Part shown: positions 16,285 through 23,714 of the stretch, piece by piece
How positions within the stretch are numbered: position 1 is the stretch's first letter
Layout of the letters: each line of letters opens with the position of its first letter
Made by a program: the position numbers and the translations under genes
Source of the DNA: a virus
Length of the DNA stretch: 36,709 nt
Strand: one strand, 5' to 3'
IMG/VR virus record: IMGVR_UViG_3300042896_000430
Coordinates: 1-36,709 of that record
Notes under the pieces: generated by a model
The model's database searches: none
The model's input: the letters and a program-made list of their open reading frames with translations, nothing else
What the model was told of the DNA's origin: nothing

Positions 16285-16285
16285 G

Positions 16286-16825
16286 ATGTATATACCTAAA
16301 AATAAAATAAAGACAAACCTAATAGCTGGCCCAAACCAACTAATTGATATTAATGGTAATGAATACATAGGTAGTTATTATAAATTATCTACAGGAAGAA
16401 TCCAATCTGGAAAATTTCCAGGTGATGGTAAAAATATAGATTTATTTGAGGTAGGATCATTAACTCCCCCAGAATTAAATGCTCCCGCATTACCAACACC
16501 ATCAAATACAACAAATGTTTTACCTTTACATCCTACTCCTAAAGACTATGAGTATGGATCATTTATAAGATATTTTTCTAAAAAAAGAAATGAATATTTG
16601 TTTAAAGAAATATCTCAAACTGAATATAATGCTTTAAGTGAAAATACTACTAGATTATTTGATTTATATAAACCATTTTATATTAAATGGATGTTAACAG
16701 GAAATGTTACAACAGTAAGTGATTTTAATCGTTATTCTATACTAAGTACTGAAGAAAAAGAAAAAGTATATGGATTAAATGAGTTTTTAAAGATGAATTA
16801 TACACAATACTATAAAACAAACTAA
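16286..16825 (+). CDS. Conserved-looking baseplate-region protein, unknown
   Basis: The 179-residue product is not assigned to a named family. The N-terminal half is P/N-rich with NLIAGPNQLIDINGNEYIGSYYKLSTGR. The second half has HPTPKDYEYGSFIRYFSKKRNEYLFKEIS, then a Y/F/W-rich segment FDLYKPFYIKWMLTGN and a short helix at the C-terminus. The YGSFxRYFxKKRNEYLFxEI stretch reads like a structural protein of marine T4-like phages, but I cannot name it. It follows hub B after 12 bases and is followed after one base by a 50-residue gene, so it is part of the late tail operon, perhaps a baseplate periphery component. Confidence 0.75.
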   Translation: MYIPKNKIKTNLIAGPNQLIDINGNEYIGSYYKLSTGRIQSGKFPGDGKNIDLFEVGSLTPPELNAPALPTPSNTTNVLPLHPTPKDYEYGSFIRYFSKKRNEYLFKEISQTEYNALSENTTRLFDLYKPFYIKWMLTGNVTTVSDFNRYSILSTEEKEKVYGLNEFLKMNYTQYYKTN

Positions 16826-16826
16826 A

Positions 16827-16979
16827 ATGGCTGAGTATTTTCCTTTTGATGTTAACTTAACAAGTGGTCCTTACCTAATCACAGCCTCATTTTCTGATCC
16901 AAATCTTAATTTTATTAGTAGTAATAGTGGTTCATTTAATGTAGATTTAAGTAAATTAGTTGATGGAGGTAGATTCTAA
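16827..16979 (+). CDS. 50-residue tail-module protein, unknown
   Basis: A 50-codon frame starts one base after the previous stop and its TAA overlaps the next ATG (TAATG), so it fits a coupled operon exactly. The product begins MAEYFPFDVNLTSGPYLITA and ends FNVDLSKLVDGGRF. The end resembles the end of the adhesin-like protein at 17881 (TASFIDGGTF), which may mean a shared docking tail. There are no other clues to function. Confidence 0.7.
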   Translation: MAEYFPFDVNLTSGPYLITASFSDPNLNFISSNSGSFNVDLSKLVDGGRF

Positions 16980-17305
16980 TGAGTACAAGAATACCATTCC
17001 AGTGGGGTAACGCGAATTTCTCTTGGGAGTCGAATCCTTTCCCGAACCAAAGCGCTAATCCGTTTACCTGGGATGATTGCGCGCTTATAACCGAAGTAGT
17101 TCAAGCGTTAGGTGGTGGTTATACACCTGATGACTTCTTTGGTAAACAACCTGAAAAGAAAAAGAAATTCATCAAATTGCTTTGCAAAGTAGAAGGCAGA
17201 GAGTATAAAGAGACGAAAGAAGTACTAGAACGTAAAATACGTATATCGGACGTATCCCTAGTCGCTAAGGAAGTCTTAGGAATAAACATAAAAGTAGAAT
17301 TATAA
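16979..17305 (+). CDS. 108-residue protein of atypical base composition, unknown
   Basis: The protein starts MSTRIPFQWGNANFSWESN and contains PFTWDDCALITEVVQALGGGY followed by a K/E-rich helical C-terminal half (KKKKFIKLLCKVEGREYKETKEVLERK). No family is recognised. Both ends overlap neighbours by one base (ATG shared with the previous TAA, TAATG into the next gene), so it is translationally coupled. The first 120 coding bases contain about 48% G+C with many CpG steps, well above the surrounding third, which could mean recent acquisition or selection on mRNA structure. Probably a small virion or assembly protein by context. Confidence 0.78.
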   Translation: MSTRIPFQWGNANFSWESNPFPNQSANPFTWDDCALITEVVQALGGGYTPDDFFGKQPEKKKKFIKLLCKVEGREYKETKEVLERKIRISDVSLVAKEVLGINIKVEL

Positions 17306-17865
17306 TGTATAAATTATTTACGGATAAACCCGAAGTATTTGAGTGTAATATTAAACTTGAAGGAGCTTCATTAAAAAACAGTTCAGCACGACTAGTAATC
17401 GAATCAGAAGATGTTAGTCTTTTATTTGAAGGCACCATCAATAAAGATGGAAAATGTTCTATTCCTATTAAAAAATTAAAAGGTCTTTTGGAAGATAACA
17501 CCTCAGGTCAAATAAAGCTTGAAGTTATAGCAGAAGATACTTATTTTAATCCTTGGAAATCAGATTTTATAGTTGAAGCATCTCGTAAAGTGACTGTAGA
17601 AGTTAAATCAAATGATGCTGAAGTTATAAAAGAAAATACTCCTAAAATTCAAATTACAGGAATTGAAGAAGTAGACCCAGTAACTGAACATATTGTTAGA
17701 ATAGTTAAAATGTTAGTTAAAGAAGATATTAATGTTAAAAACTTAACTATTAAAAAAGATAAATTAAATAATATTGTAGGTACTTATTTACAAGAAAATA
17801 AAATTGACCAATCACAGGTTAAAGAAATTATAAATGGGATTATAGAAAAACTCCCACAGAAATAA
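17305..17865 (+). CDS. 186-residue beta-rich tail-region protein, unknown
   Basis: The N-terminal 100 residues read as a beta-sandwich: FECNIKLEGASLKNSSARLVIESEDVSLLFEGTI, GKCSIPIKKLKGLLEDNTSGQIKLEVIAEDTYFNPW. A charged linker and a helical C-terminal domain follow (VTEHIVRIVKMLVKEDINVKNLTIKKDKLNNIVGTYLQENKI). The pattern looks conserved and typical of phage structural accessory proteins, but I cannot attach a T4 gene number. The start codon overlaps the stop of the 108-residue gene, and the adhesin-like gene starts 15 bases later. A structural or assembly role is inferred from position. Confidence 0.78.
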   Translation: MYKLFTDKPEVFECNIKLEGASLKNSSARLVIESEDVSLLFEGTINKDGKCSIPIKKLKGLLEDNTSGQIKLEVIAEDTYFNPWKSDFIVEASRKVTVEVKSNDAEVIKENTPKIQITGIEEVDPVTEHIVRIVKMLVKEDINVKNLTIKKDKLNNIVGTYLQENKIDQSQVKEIINGIIEKLPQK

Positions 17866-17880
17866 AATTAAATAAAAGTT

Positions 17881-18825
17881 ATGGCTGGACCATTTGATTT
17901 TACTGGCCAAAATATAGAGGATACCTACCAACGAGTCCTACAGACTGATGGTACTGATGTATATGATGGTACAGGATCTTTATTTATATTACCTAGTGTT
18001 AATACTGGTAGTTTATTAACAACAGCTAGTTTTAATGCCTGGACAGGATCTAATTTAAGCCAATTTTCAGGTACTTCTAGTTTTGCTGCTACAGCGTCAT
18101 ATGCTTTAAATGGAGGAGTTACTCAAATCATACCAGGAGAAGGAATATTAGTTTCCCCATCTTCAGGTGTTGGTGATGTTACTATAACTGCTACAGCCGC
18201 TGCTTATAACACAGCTACAGGTTCATATGGTAGTTTTTATGATACTGGTTCTCAACTAGCGGTATCTGCTACTACTATATACTCAATGTCTATATCTACA
18301 ACAGACATTTCTAATGGAGTATATATAAGTGGATCTACAAACCCATATAACACATATGTTAAAGTTACTAACGCCGGAGTATATAACATACAATTCTCAG
18401 CTCAATTTAGAAATACAGGAAATGACCCAGTAGACGTAACTATATGGGTTAGAAAAGATAATGTATCATCTGTTAATGATATTACTGACTCATCAGGTAA
18501 ATGTACTGTACCCGCTAAAAAAGGAAATGTACCTGGTCATTTGATTGCTAGTTGGAATTATTATGTATCATTAGTAAATAATGACTTTATTCAACTGTTA
18601 TGGCATGCTGATACAAGTAATGAGGTAACTTTAGAAACCATAGCTGCGGGAACAAATCCAACACACCCTAGAATTCCATCTTTAATCTTAACAGCACAAC
18701 GTGTTGACACATTCTTAAGTAACACAGGTTCATTTAGTGGTTCATTTACTGGTACGTTAATAGGAACAGCGAGTTGGGCAACTCAATCCTTAACAGCATC
18801 ATTTATAGATGGAGGAACCTTTTAA
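17881..18825 (+). CDS. Adhesin/fibre protein with jelly-roll-like domain and GTAS repeat tail
   Basis: The 314-residue protein has an S/T/G-rich N-terminal part with FSGTSSFAATASYALNGG. A central beta domain (about residues 130-280) contains YVKVTNAGVYNIQFSAQF, DVTIWVRKDN, GHLIASWNYYVSLVNNDFIQLLWHA and SLILTAQRV, resembling the C1q/TNF-like jelly-roll modules of phage fibre tips. The C-terminus SGSFTGTLIGTASWATQSLTASFIDGGTF carries the same GTAS repeat as the next protein, so the two probably interact or trimerise through a shared stem fold. The start has the GTTATG context. Likely role: host attachment or decoration of the baseplate or fibre. Confidence 0.75.
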   Translation: MAGPFDFTGQNIEDTYQRVLQTDGTDVYDGTGSLFILPSVNTGSLLTTASFNAWTGSNLSQFSGTSSFAATASYALNGGVTQIIPGEGILVSPSSGVGDVTITATAAAYNTATGSYGSFYDTGSQLAVSATTIYSMSISTTDISNGVYISGSTNPYNTYVKVTNAGVYNIQFSAQFRNTGNDPVDVTIWVRKDNVSSVNDITDSSGKCTVPAKKGNVPGHLIASWNYYVSLVNNDFIQLLWHADTSNEVTLETIAAGTNPTHPRIPSLILTAQRVDTFLSNTGSFSGSFTGTLIGTASWATQSLTASFIDGGTF

Positions 18826-18834
18826 TATTTATAA
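18826..18834 (+). promoter_or_regulatory. Late-type motif TATTTATAA upstream of fibre gene
   Basis: Exact TATTTATAA starting immediately after the previous stop codon and ending 6 bases before the ATG at 18841, giving an almost leaderless transcript if it acts as a -10 element. Confidence 0.58.
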
Positions 18835-18840
18835 TAAAGA

Positions 18841-20844
18841 ATGGCTACAATAATAATAAAAAATAGTACCGGGTCAGGAGCAATACCTTCATCACTACAG
18901 CAAGGTGAATTAGCTATCAACACTAAAGATGGTCGTTTATTTTATGGTAGTGGCTCAGGTAATATTGTAAAAGAATTTACAGGTTCTGGAGGTGGAAGTG
19001 GAACAACTTTTCCATACACAGGAAGTGCTATCATATCTGGAAGTTTAGTAGTGACAGGTTCAATTACCTCAACAGGTGGTTTTACTGGTTCTTTATTTGG
19101 CACAGCAAGTTGGGCTAATAATGCTACATCAGCATCAATAGCAGGAACAGCAGTATCTGCTGACACTGGTAAAACTGTTCTCACAGTAGCTAATAGTACA
19201 AACGCTGATTTTTATCCTACATTTGTAGACTCTAATAATACACCTTCAGCTGCTTCTGAAGTTGTGTATACTTCAAATAGACTCGCATTTAATCCTTCTA
19301 CTCAACTTCTTTCAGTTTCTAATATTTTTTCTACATCAATAACTGCTTCAAGATTTACTGGATCATTTACAGGTAGTTTATTAGGAACAGCTTCTTATGC
19401 AAACCAAGCTTTATCAGCGTCATATGCTCCAAGTGCAGCTACTTTCCCTTATACTGGAAGTGCCATTATATCAGGAAGTTTAGTAGTGACAGGATCATTA
19501 CTAGTAGGTGTACCGGGTGTTAACAGCCCAGCTATTGATTCTACAGCTGGTACTTTAGGTAGAGGCACTCAAACTAAAATAGATTGGATAAACGCATATT
19601 TACAAGACTCTTCAGTAGTCTTATCAGTTGATTGGGAGAATAGAGCATTACATGATTCTACCAATACAATTCGAGTTGATTGGGCAGGTGGTGGATTAAA
19701 TGATGCTGCAAGTGGTATTAGTGTAGATTGGGAAAATAGATTCTTACATGACTCTACTGGGATCAAAGCATTAGATTATAACACACGAAATCTAATCTAC
19801 CCTAATGGAACAACAACAGCTATAAACTACGGAACACAAGACCAGATCTCAATGACTGGTAGTGTATCTGTTACAGGTTCATTTGTAGTATCAGGTTCAA
19901 GTACATTTAGAAACATAGGCCCAGCTGAATTTACAGGTAGTGTATCTAGTTTAAATGGATTTACAGGTAGTTTACAAGGCACAGCAAGTTATGCTACAAA
20001 TGCTTTAACAGCTTCTTTTTTACTAGGGTCAGTAACAAGCGCATCATACGCTGCGACAGCCTCAAACATACTACCAGCAATCACAAATAATACTAATGAT
20101 TACTTATTAACAGCTACTGGAAATGGATCAATAAATGGTGAATCACTTTTAACATTTGATGGCACTAAACTAAGCTTATTATATCAATCAGGTGATGAAG
20201 GAGGAGAAATATTACTAAATAAATCAGTTACTAATAACTCTCTTACAGGTAGTGGTATTACAATTGACTCTTATCAAAATAAACTTCGATTTTTTGAACA
20301 AGGTGGCGCGGCAAGAGGAGCGTATATTGATTTAACAGCATGTGCTGGAGGTGTAGGAACTAATCTAGCCCCAATACGAAATATTCAGAGCACAACAGAT
20401 GGTACTGCTGTAACTGGAACAACAAGTGGCACATTAACCACATCTATACTAATACCTGCTAATACAGTAGGTGTTAATGATGTAATATATGTAAAAACTC
20501 GTATTAGAAAAACCGGTACAGCAGGTACTGTAATAACACGTATGTATGTAAATACAAGTGCTGCTATAGGAGGATCATTAATAGCAACATCAGCTACAGC
20601 AGTCGCTACTACTCTTTATTTTCAATACTCACGAACATTAGCAGTTAAGTCAACTACTAACACTGAAACAATGGCAGGTAACTTAAACGTCAATGCTGAT
20701 GATAACACAAGTGTTACAACTGCAGTTAGCGCAAATAATATAGACTGGACAGTGGATCAATATCTTGTTGTAGCAGTTACAAATTCATCTACCGCTGACT
20801 CTTCTAGAAGTTCATTTGTTCACCTTCAAATAAATAAAGCATAA
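18841..20844 (+). CDS. Tail fibre protein with GTAS-type and DWENR-type repeats
   Basis: The 667-residue protein starts with a common phage fibre N-terminal module (SSLQQGELAINTKDGRLFYGSGSG). The stem has repeated segments FTGSLxGTASxAxxAxSAS near residues 80-105, 175-200 and 372-398 and a duplicated FPYTGSAIISGSLVVTGS. In the middle lies a run of about 16-residue repeats (SVDWENRALHDST, RVDWAGGGLNDAA, SVDWENRFLHDST, ALDYNTRNLIYPNG), probably a beta-helix. The last 150 residues, beginning near IRNIQSTTDGTAV, form a beta-rich tip (TSILIPANTVGVNDVIYVKTR) that would be the receptor-binding part. No intramolecular chaperone domain is evident. A 67-residue gene overlaps the stop by one base. Confidence 0.82.
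   Translation: MATIIIKNSTGSGAIPSSLQQGELAINTKDGRLFYGSGSGNIVKEFTGSGGGSGTTFPYTGSAIISGSLVVTGSITSTGGFTGSLFGTASWANNATSASIAGTAVSADTGKTVLTVANSTNADFYPTFVDSNNTPSAASEVVYTSNRLAFNPSTQLLSVSNIFSTSITASRFTGSFTGSLLGTASYANQALSASYAPSAATFPYTGSAIISGSLVVTGSLLVGVPGVNSPAIDSTAGTLGRGTQTKIDWINAYLQDSSVVLSVDWENRALHDSTNTIRVDWAGGGLNDAASGISVDWENRFLHDSTGIKALDYNTRNLIYPNGTTTAINYGTQDQISMTGSVSVTGSFVVSGSSTFRNIGPAEFTGSVSSLNGFTGSLQGTASYATNALTASFLLGSVTSASYAATASNILPAITNNTNDYLLTATGNGSINGESLLTFDGTKLSLLYQSGDEGGEILLNKSVTNNSLTGSGITIDSYQNKLRFFEQGGAARGAYIDLTACAGGVGTNLAPIRNIQSTTDGTAVTGTTSGTLTTSILIPANTVGVNDVIYVKTRIRKTGTAGTVITRMYVNTSAAIGGSLIATSATAVATTLYFQYSRTLAVKSTTNTETMAGNLNVNADDNTSVTTAVSANNIDWTVDQYLVVAVTNSSTADSSRSSFVHLQINKA
19009..19990 (+). 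repeat. Imperfect repeats in fibre gene stem
   Basis: A segment encoding FPYTGSAIISGSLVVTGS occurs twice (near 19009 and 19444). GSLxGTAS(W/Y)A units occur near 19087, 19372 and 19966, and again in the upstream gene near 18750. Copies differ at synonymous sites, so they are maintained as protein repeats and offer sites for recombination between fibre genes. Confidence 0.65.
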
Positions 20845-21047
20845 TGGAATATATAACATATACAAATGGAATCATTAATTGGAGAGGATTCGATTTTATT
20901 TTTCAAAGTGTAGAAAAAATAGATGATATGTGCGCTCATGTTTTTATGAGTGATGGATGGTATGCTTTTGTAGGAGGGGATGTAACCATTAATGGAGTAT
21001 TACAACCTGATGCTGATACTATTATAGCAACTTTAAATAATGGATAA
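20844..21047 (+). CDS. 67-residue fibre-associated protein, unknown
   Basis: This small gene overlaps the fibre stop by one base (TAATG). The product MEYITYTNGIINWRGFDFIF... is rich in aromatic residues and Asp/Gly (SDGWYAFVGGDVTINGVLQPDADTI) and looks like a compact beta domain. Small proteins directly after a fibre gene often serve as fibre assembly factors or tip proteins, but nothing in this sequence proves that. It is the last gene before the replication module. Confidence 0.7.
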   Translation: MEYITYTNGIINWRGFDFIFQSVEKIDDMCAHVFMSDGWYAFVGGDVTINGVLQPDADTIIATLNNG

Positions 21048-21079
21048 TTTGGCTTAAACAAATCTTTATATTATTTTAT
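21048..21079 (+). promoter_or_regulatory. Bacteroidota-type promoter for the DNA polymerase gene
   Basis: TTTG (21048-21051), 20 bases, then TATTTTAT (21072-21079), 15 bases before the ATG at 21095. The -7 box is a weaker match to TAnnTTTG than the others, but the spacing is the same. It stands at the switch from tail to replication genes. Confidence 0.5.
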
Positions 21080-21094
21080 TAGAAAATAAAGGTT

Positions 21095-22375
21095 ATGTTT
21101 TGGCTTATTGAAAATAAAGAACAATTAAGGGAATTTGTCAATCAAGACTATAAAGAAGTCTTTGTTGAACTTATTCCCTTCCATAACCATATACACCCTG
21201 CTTTAAATGATGTTTGTGCTGTTTATATAAGACCAACATATGATTCTAAAGGTTATATGATGTGTATAGATCATAGTGAAGCAGGAACTATAGCTAAAAC
21301 ATACATAGAAAAAATACTTCAACACATAGACACAGTATATGTTCGAGATAAAAAATCATTTCTATATTATTTTCAATTAAACAAAGTAATTGATATATCT
21401 AGTGTTAAAAGTGTAGATACTGTATTTGAACCTGTATTTGATGTACTCTATCGACTTCACCCAAATAATGCAAGTATTAACAAAATAATACCAATTTCTA
21501 AGCATTATGAGGTTTGTGAGAATATTTATAGTAAATTACAACAAGTAATTTTATACCCAAAACCTGAGTTTATTAAATTCTATAATAAAGGTGCTTTAGC
21601 ATTTTTTGGAATTGAAAAAAATGGAATTAAAATAGACAAAGATAAGTTTTTTAAATACTATGAACCAAACAATGAAAATTATTCGATATCTGATAATCGA
21701 ATTTACACTCAGTATAATCTTAACACTACAACAAGAAGACCGTCTAATGCGTATAACAGCATTAACTTCGCTGCTTTAAAGAAGGATAATCATTCAAGGT
21801 CTAGCTTTATACCCGAAAACAATGAATTTCTTGAAATCGACATTTCAGCATATCACCCAACATTGGCAGGACAACTGGTTGATTATGAATTTGATAGCCC
21901 TGATATTCATAATGATTTTGCACTTCTTTACAATGTAGATTATGCTAGAGCAAAAGAATTAACATTTAAACAGTTATATGGAGGTGTCTTTAAAGAATAC
22001 CAACATTTAGAGTTCTTCCAAAAAGTACAAAAGTATATTCAAGAACAGTGGATCTTATTTAATAATCAAGGTTATATTGAGACTCCTATTTCAAAGTATA
22101 GGTTTGAAAAAGACAAATTAGAGGATATGAACCCTCAAAAACTTTTTAACTATACCTTGCAAAATCTAGAAACATCCACTAACATACAGATATTACTTAA
22201 AATTCATAAAATACTATCAGGTAAAAATACTAAGATAGTATTATATACTTATGACTCATTCTTATTAGATTGGGATGAAGATGAAGAACAAGAATTAAAA
22301 GCAATAAAAAATATATTCAAAGAATTAAATTTATCAATAAAAATTAACAGGGGGAGGAATTATGACTTTAAATAA
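21095..22375 (+). CDS. Minimal family A DNA polymerase
   Basis: The C-terminal 220 residues carry the family A polymerase motifs. RRPSNAYNSINF is followed by motif A EIDISAYHPTLAGQL (catalytic Asp249). Motif B is RAKELTFKQLYGG, with Lys287, Phe291 and Tyr295 at the +0/+4/+8 spacing of K758, F762 and Y766 in E. coli Pol I. Motif C is LYTYDSFLLDW (Asp387). The conserved arginine is at K-2 rather than K-4. At 426 residues it is far shorter than Pol I or T7 polymerase. The N-terminal 170 residues could be a degenerate exonuclease domain, but I see no DxE motif, so no proofreading is apparent. T4 itself uses a family B enzyme. The start follows AAAGGTTATG. Confidence 0.85.
   Translation: MFWLIENKEQLREFVNQDYKEVFVELIPFHNHIHPALNDVCAVYIRPTYDSKGYMMCIDHSEAGTIAKTYIEKILQHIDTVYVRDKKSFLYYFQLNKVIDISSVKSVDTVFEPVFDVLYRLHPNNASINKIIPISKHYEVCENIYSKLQQVILYPKPEFIKFYNKGALAFFGIEKNGIKIDKDKFFKYYEPNNENYSISDNRIYTQYNLNTTTRRPSNAYNSINFAALKKDNHSRSSFIPENNEFLEIDISAYHPTLAGQLVDYEFDSPDIHNDFALLYNVDYARAKELTFKQLYGGVFKEYQHLEFFQKVQKYIQEQWILFNNQGYIETPISKYRFEKDKLEDMNPQKLFNYTLQNLETSTNIQILLKIHKILSGKNTKIVLYTYDSFLLDWDEDEEQELKAIKNIFKELNLSIKINRGRNYDFK
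22350..22357 (+). promoter_or_regulatory. Shine-Dalgarno sequence GGGGGAGG inside the polymerase gene end
   Basis: GGGGGAGG ends 4 bases before the ATG at 22362. It is one of very few classical ribosome binding sites in the window and decides the start of the 148-residue gene, which overlaps the polymerase stop by 14 bases. Confidence 0.7.
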
Positions 22376-22808
22376 TAAGTGTCATATGTATGATATGGAC
22401 ATCGATGTAATTTTTAAGGATTTGAATAATAAGTTATTTTGTACATTCACTAGTGCAGACGGATTAGAACCTCTAATCGAAGACATATCGCAATCATATA
22501 CTGTAATGTATAATAAAATGTTTGTACTGTTTGTTAAAAGTACAAATGAGTATGTTGTCACTTATAATGTTGATCAAGGTAACATTAATGAAATTCCTGA
22601 AAATACAATTCTAGTACATCGTAAAAAAGAAACCAATACACTTTATACTATTAACGCTTTAAATGAACTTATTAAAAAGTTAAATGAAGGTGTTGTAGAT
22701 ATTAATTATAGAGTAAGTTGGCCACATTATAAAAATTGCATATTATTAACTCAACATAATGAGTTAAAACAACTAAATACAAAGGTATTCAAGATCATTG
22801 AATTATAG
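22362..22808 (+). CDS. 148-residue replication-module protein, unknown
   Basis: No family is recognised. The product begins MTLNNKCHMYDMDIDVIFKD and has a beta-rich N-terminal part with YTVMYNKMFVLFVKSTNEYVVTYNV. The C-terminal part NTLYTINALNELIKKLNEG... ends ...KQLNTKVFKIIEL. It overlaps the polymerase gene by 14 bases and has its own Shine-Dalgarno sequence, so it is coupled to polymerase translation; a polymerase accessory or regulatory role is possible but unproven. The last 11 codons are duplicated about 785 bases downstream (23558-23593), on the far side of the next gene, which suggests that an insertion happened at the end of this gene. Confidence 0.78.
   Translation: MTLNNKCHMYDMDIDVIFKDLNNKLFCTFTSADGLEPLIEDISQSYTVMYNKMFVLFVKSTNEYVVTYNVDQGNINEIPENTILVHRKKETNTLYTINALNELIKKLNEGVVDINYRVSWPHYKNCILLTQHNELKQLNTKVFKIIEL
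22776..22807 (+). repeat. Direct repeat, left copy, flanking inserted cassette
   Basis: This 32-base segment at the 3' end of the 148-residue gene matches 23561-23592 at 28 of 32 positions. It encodes NTKVFKIIEL; the right copy encodes NTKVFRIIEL, also followed by a stop codon. Confidence 0.8.
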
Positions 22809-22809
22809 A

Positions 22810-22818
22810 TATTTATAA
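22810..22818 (+). promoter_or_regulatory. Late-type motif TATTTATAA directly before the inserted gene
   Basis: Exact TATTTATAA ends two bases before the ATG at 22821, within the replication module, where the other promoters are of the host type. It implies late or leaderless expression of the inserted gene. Confidence 0.5.
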
Positions 22819-22820
22819 TC

Positions 22821-23552
22821 ATGATTAAATTAATTGATATACTAAAAGAAATTACGGGAAATCAAAAAGTATTAAATGAGTATAATAAATCTCAATTAGA
22901 TACAATTGCGGTCAAATTAAATATTAAAGATCGTGAATCATTTAACTCATTAATGAATAAATTAGATTCTCAAGGTATTAAGTATAACGATTTAAAAAAT
23001 AAAATATCATCAGGGGAAATTAAATCTATAGAAGATTTAGAAAAACTAAAAACAGTATCTAAATCAGATGATAAAAAAACACAAAAAGAAGAAGGAGCTA
23101 ATAAACTTTTTGAAAATGACCATTTTCTTATAGTTGAACCATTAAACGAAAAAGCAAGTAAATTATATGGAGCTGGAACTAAATGGTGTACAACTGGTAA
23201 AGATGATGAAAGTACTGAGTTTAAATTTTATACATGTAAAGCAGGTAAAAGTGAAAAATATAAACAAAGACTTATTTACATTATAGATAAAACTAAACCT
23301 AGTACTGACAGAACCTATAAGATGGCTTATAGTCTTCAAATATCTGAGTATATTTTACCAATAGATCGAAAAGTTATACATATGGGTTTTATTCCATATT
23401 TATATGATGCTAAAGATAAAGAATACACATATAATACTCCATTTTTTAAAAAATATTTTAAATACATGGAAGAAAATGGAGTTCCAATAGATAATATATT
23501 TCCTATTAGAATTGAAAAATTTGAAAAAACAAAAAGAAAATCATCTTTTTAG
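22821..23552 (+). CDS. Inserted cassette protein with GAGTKWCTT motif, unknown
   Basis: The 243-residue protein starts MIKLIDILKEI and has a K/E/S-rich helical N-terminal half. The C-terminal half contains HFLIVEPLNEKASKLYGAGTKWCTTGKDD..., then RLIYIIDKTK and TYKMAYSLQI. I have the impression of a GxxTKWCT signature recurring in hypothetical proteins of many environmental phages, but I know no function for it. The gene lies between imperfect direct repeats of the end of the preceding gene and has a late motif rather than the host-type promoter of its neighbours. That suggests a mobile or recently acquired cassette. No GIY-YIG, HNH or LAGLIDADG motif is visible. Confidence 0.78.
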   Translation: MIKLIDILKEITGNQKVLNEYNKSQLDTIAVKLNIKDRESFNSLMNKLDSQGIKYNDLKNKISSGEIKSIEDLEKLKTVSKSDDKKTQKEEGANKLFENDHFLIVEPLNEKASKLYGAGTKWCTTGKDDESTEFKFYTCKAGKSEKYKQRLIYIIDKTKPSTDRTYKMAYSLQISEYILPIDRKVIHMGFIPYLYDAKDKEYTYNTPFFKKYFKYMEENGVPIDNIFPIRIEKFEKTKRKSSF

Positions 23553-23557
23553 TTAAC

Positions 23558-23593
23558 ATGAATACAAAGGTATTTAGAATTATTGAATTATAA
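23558..23593 (+). pseudogene. Duplicated 3' remnant of the 148-residue gene
   Basis: An 11-codon frame MNTKVFRIIEL with its stop lies after the cassette gene. It mirrors the last 11 codons (LNTKVFKIIEL) of the gene at 22362. It is too short to be a gene and is best read as the displaced original end, or as a duplicated end, of that gene after cassette insertion. Confidence 0.7.
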
Positions 23594-23654
23594 GGTACGT
23601 AACGTTAAGAAAAACACTACGATTAAAGGCATTTTAAAAGCTTGTATTAGCTAG

Positions 23655-23686
23655 TTTGGCCTATGTAAAATAATGTAGTATATTAA
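23655..23686 (+). promoter_or_regulatory. Bacteroidota-type promoter for the ssDNA-binding protein gene
   Basis: TTTG (23655-23658), exactly 20 bases, TATATTAA (23679-23686). The ATG of the gp32-like gene follows 28 bases later, giving this gene a real 5' leader, unlike most genes with this promoter type. Confidence 0.65.
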
Positions 23687-23714
23687 ATAGTAACAATTTA
23701 AAACCAAATAAAAA

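Noticed and set aside
18841-20844. Diversity-generating retroelement acting on the fibre gene
   Set aside because: No reverse transcriptase gene, template repeat or adenine-biased variable repeat is seen; the polymerase at 21095 has family A motifs, not a YxDD reverse transcriptase motif.
21095-22375. T4 gp43-type (family B) DNA polymerase
   Set aside because: The DxxSLYPS and DTD motifs of family B are absent; the K...F...Y helix and TYDS motif match family A.
23594-23714. Possible tRNA or small RNA gene in the 121-base gap before the gp32-like gene
   Set aside because: No cloverleaf or T-arm sequence can be found; the gap is explained by the TTTG-N20-TATATTAA promoter and a short leader, and the rest shows nothing clear.
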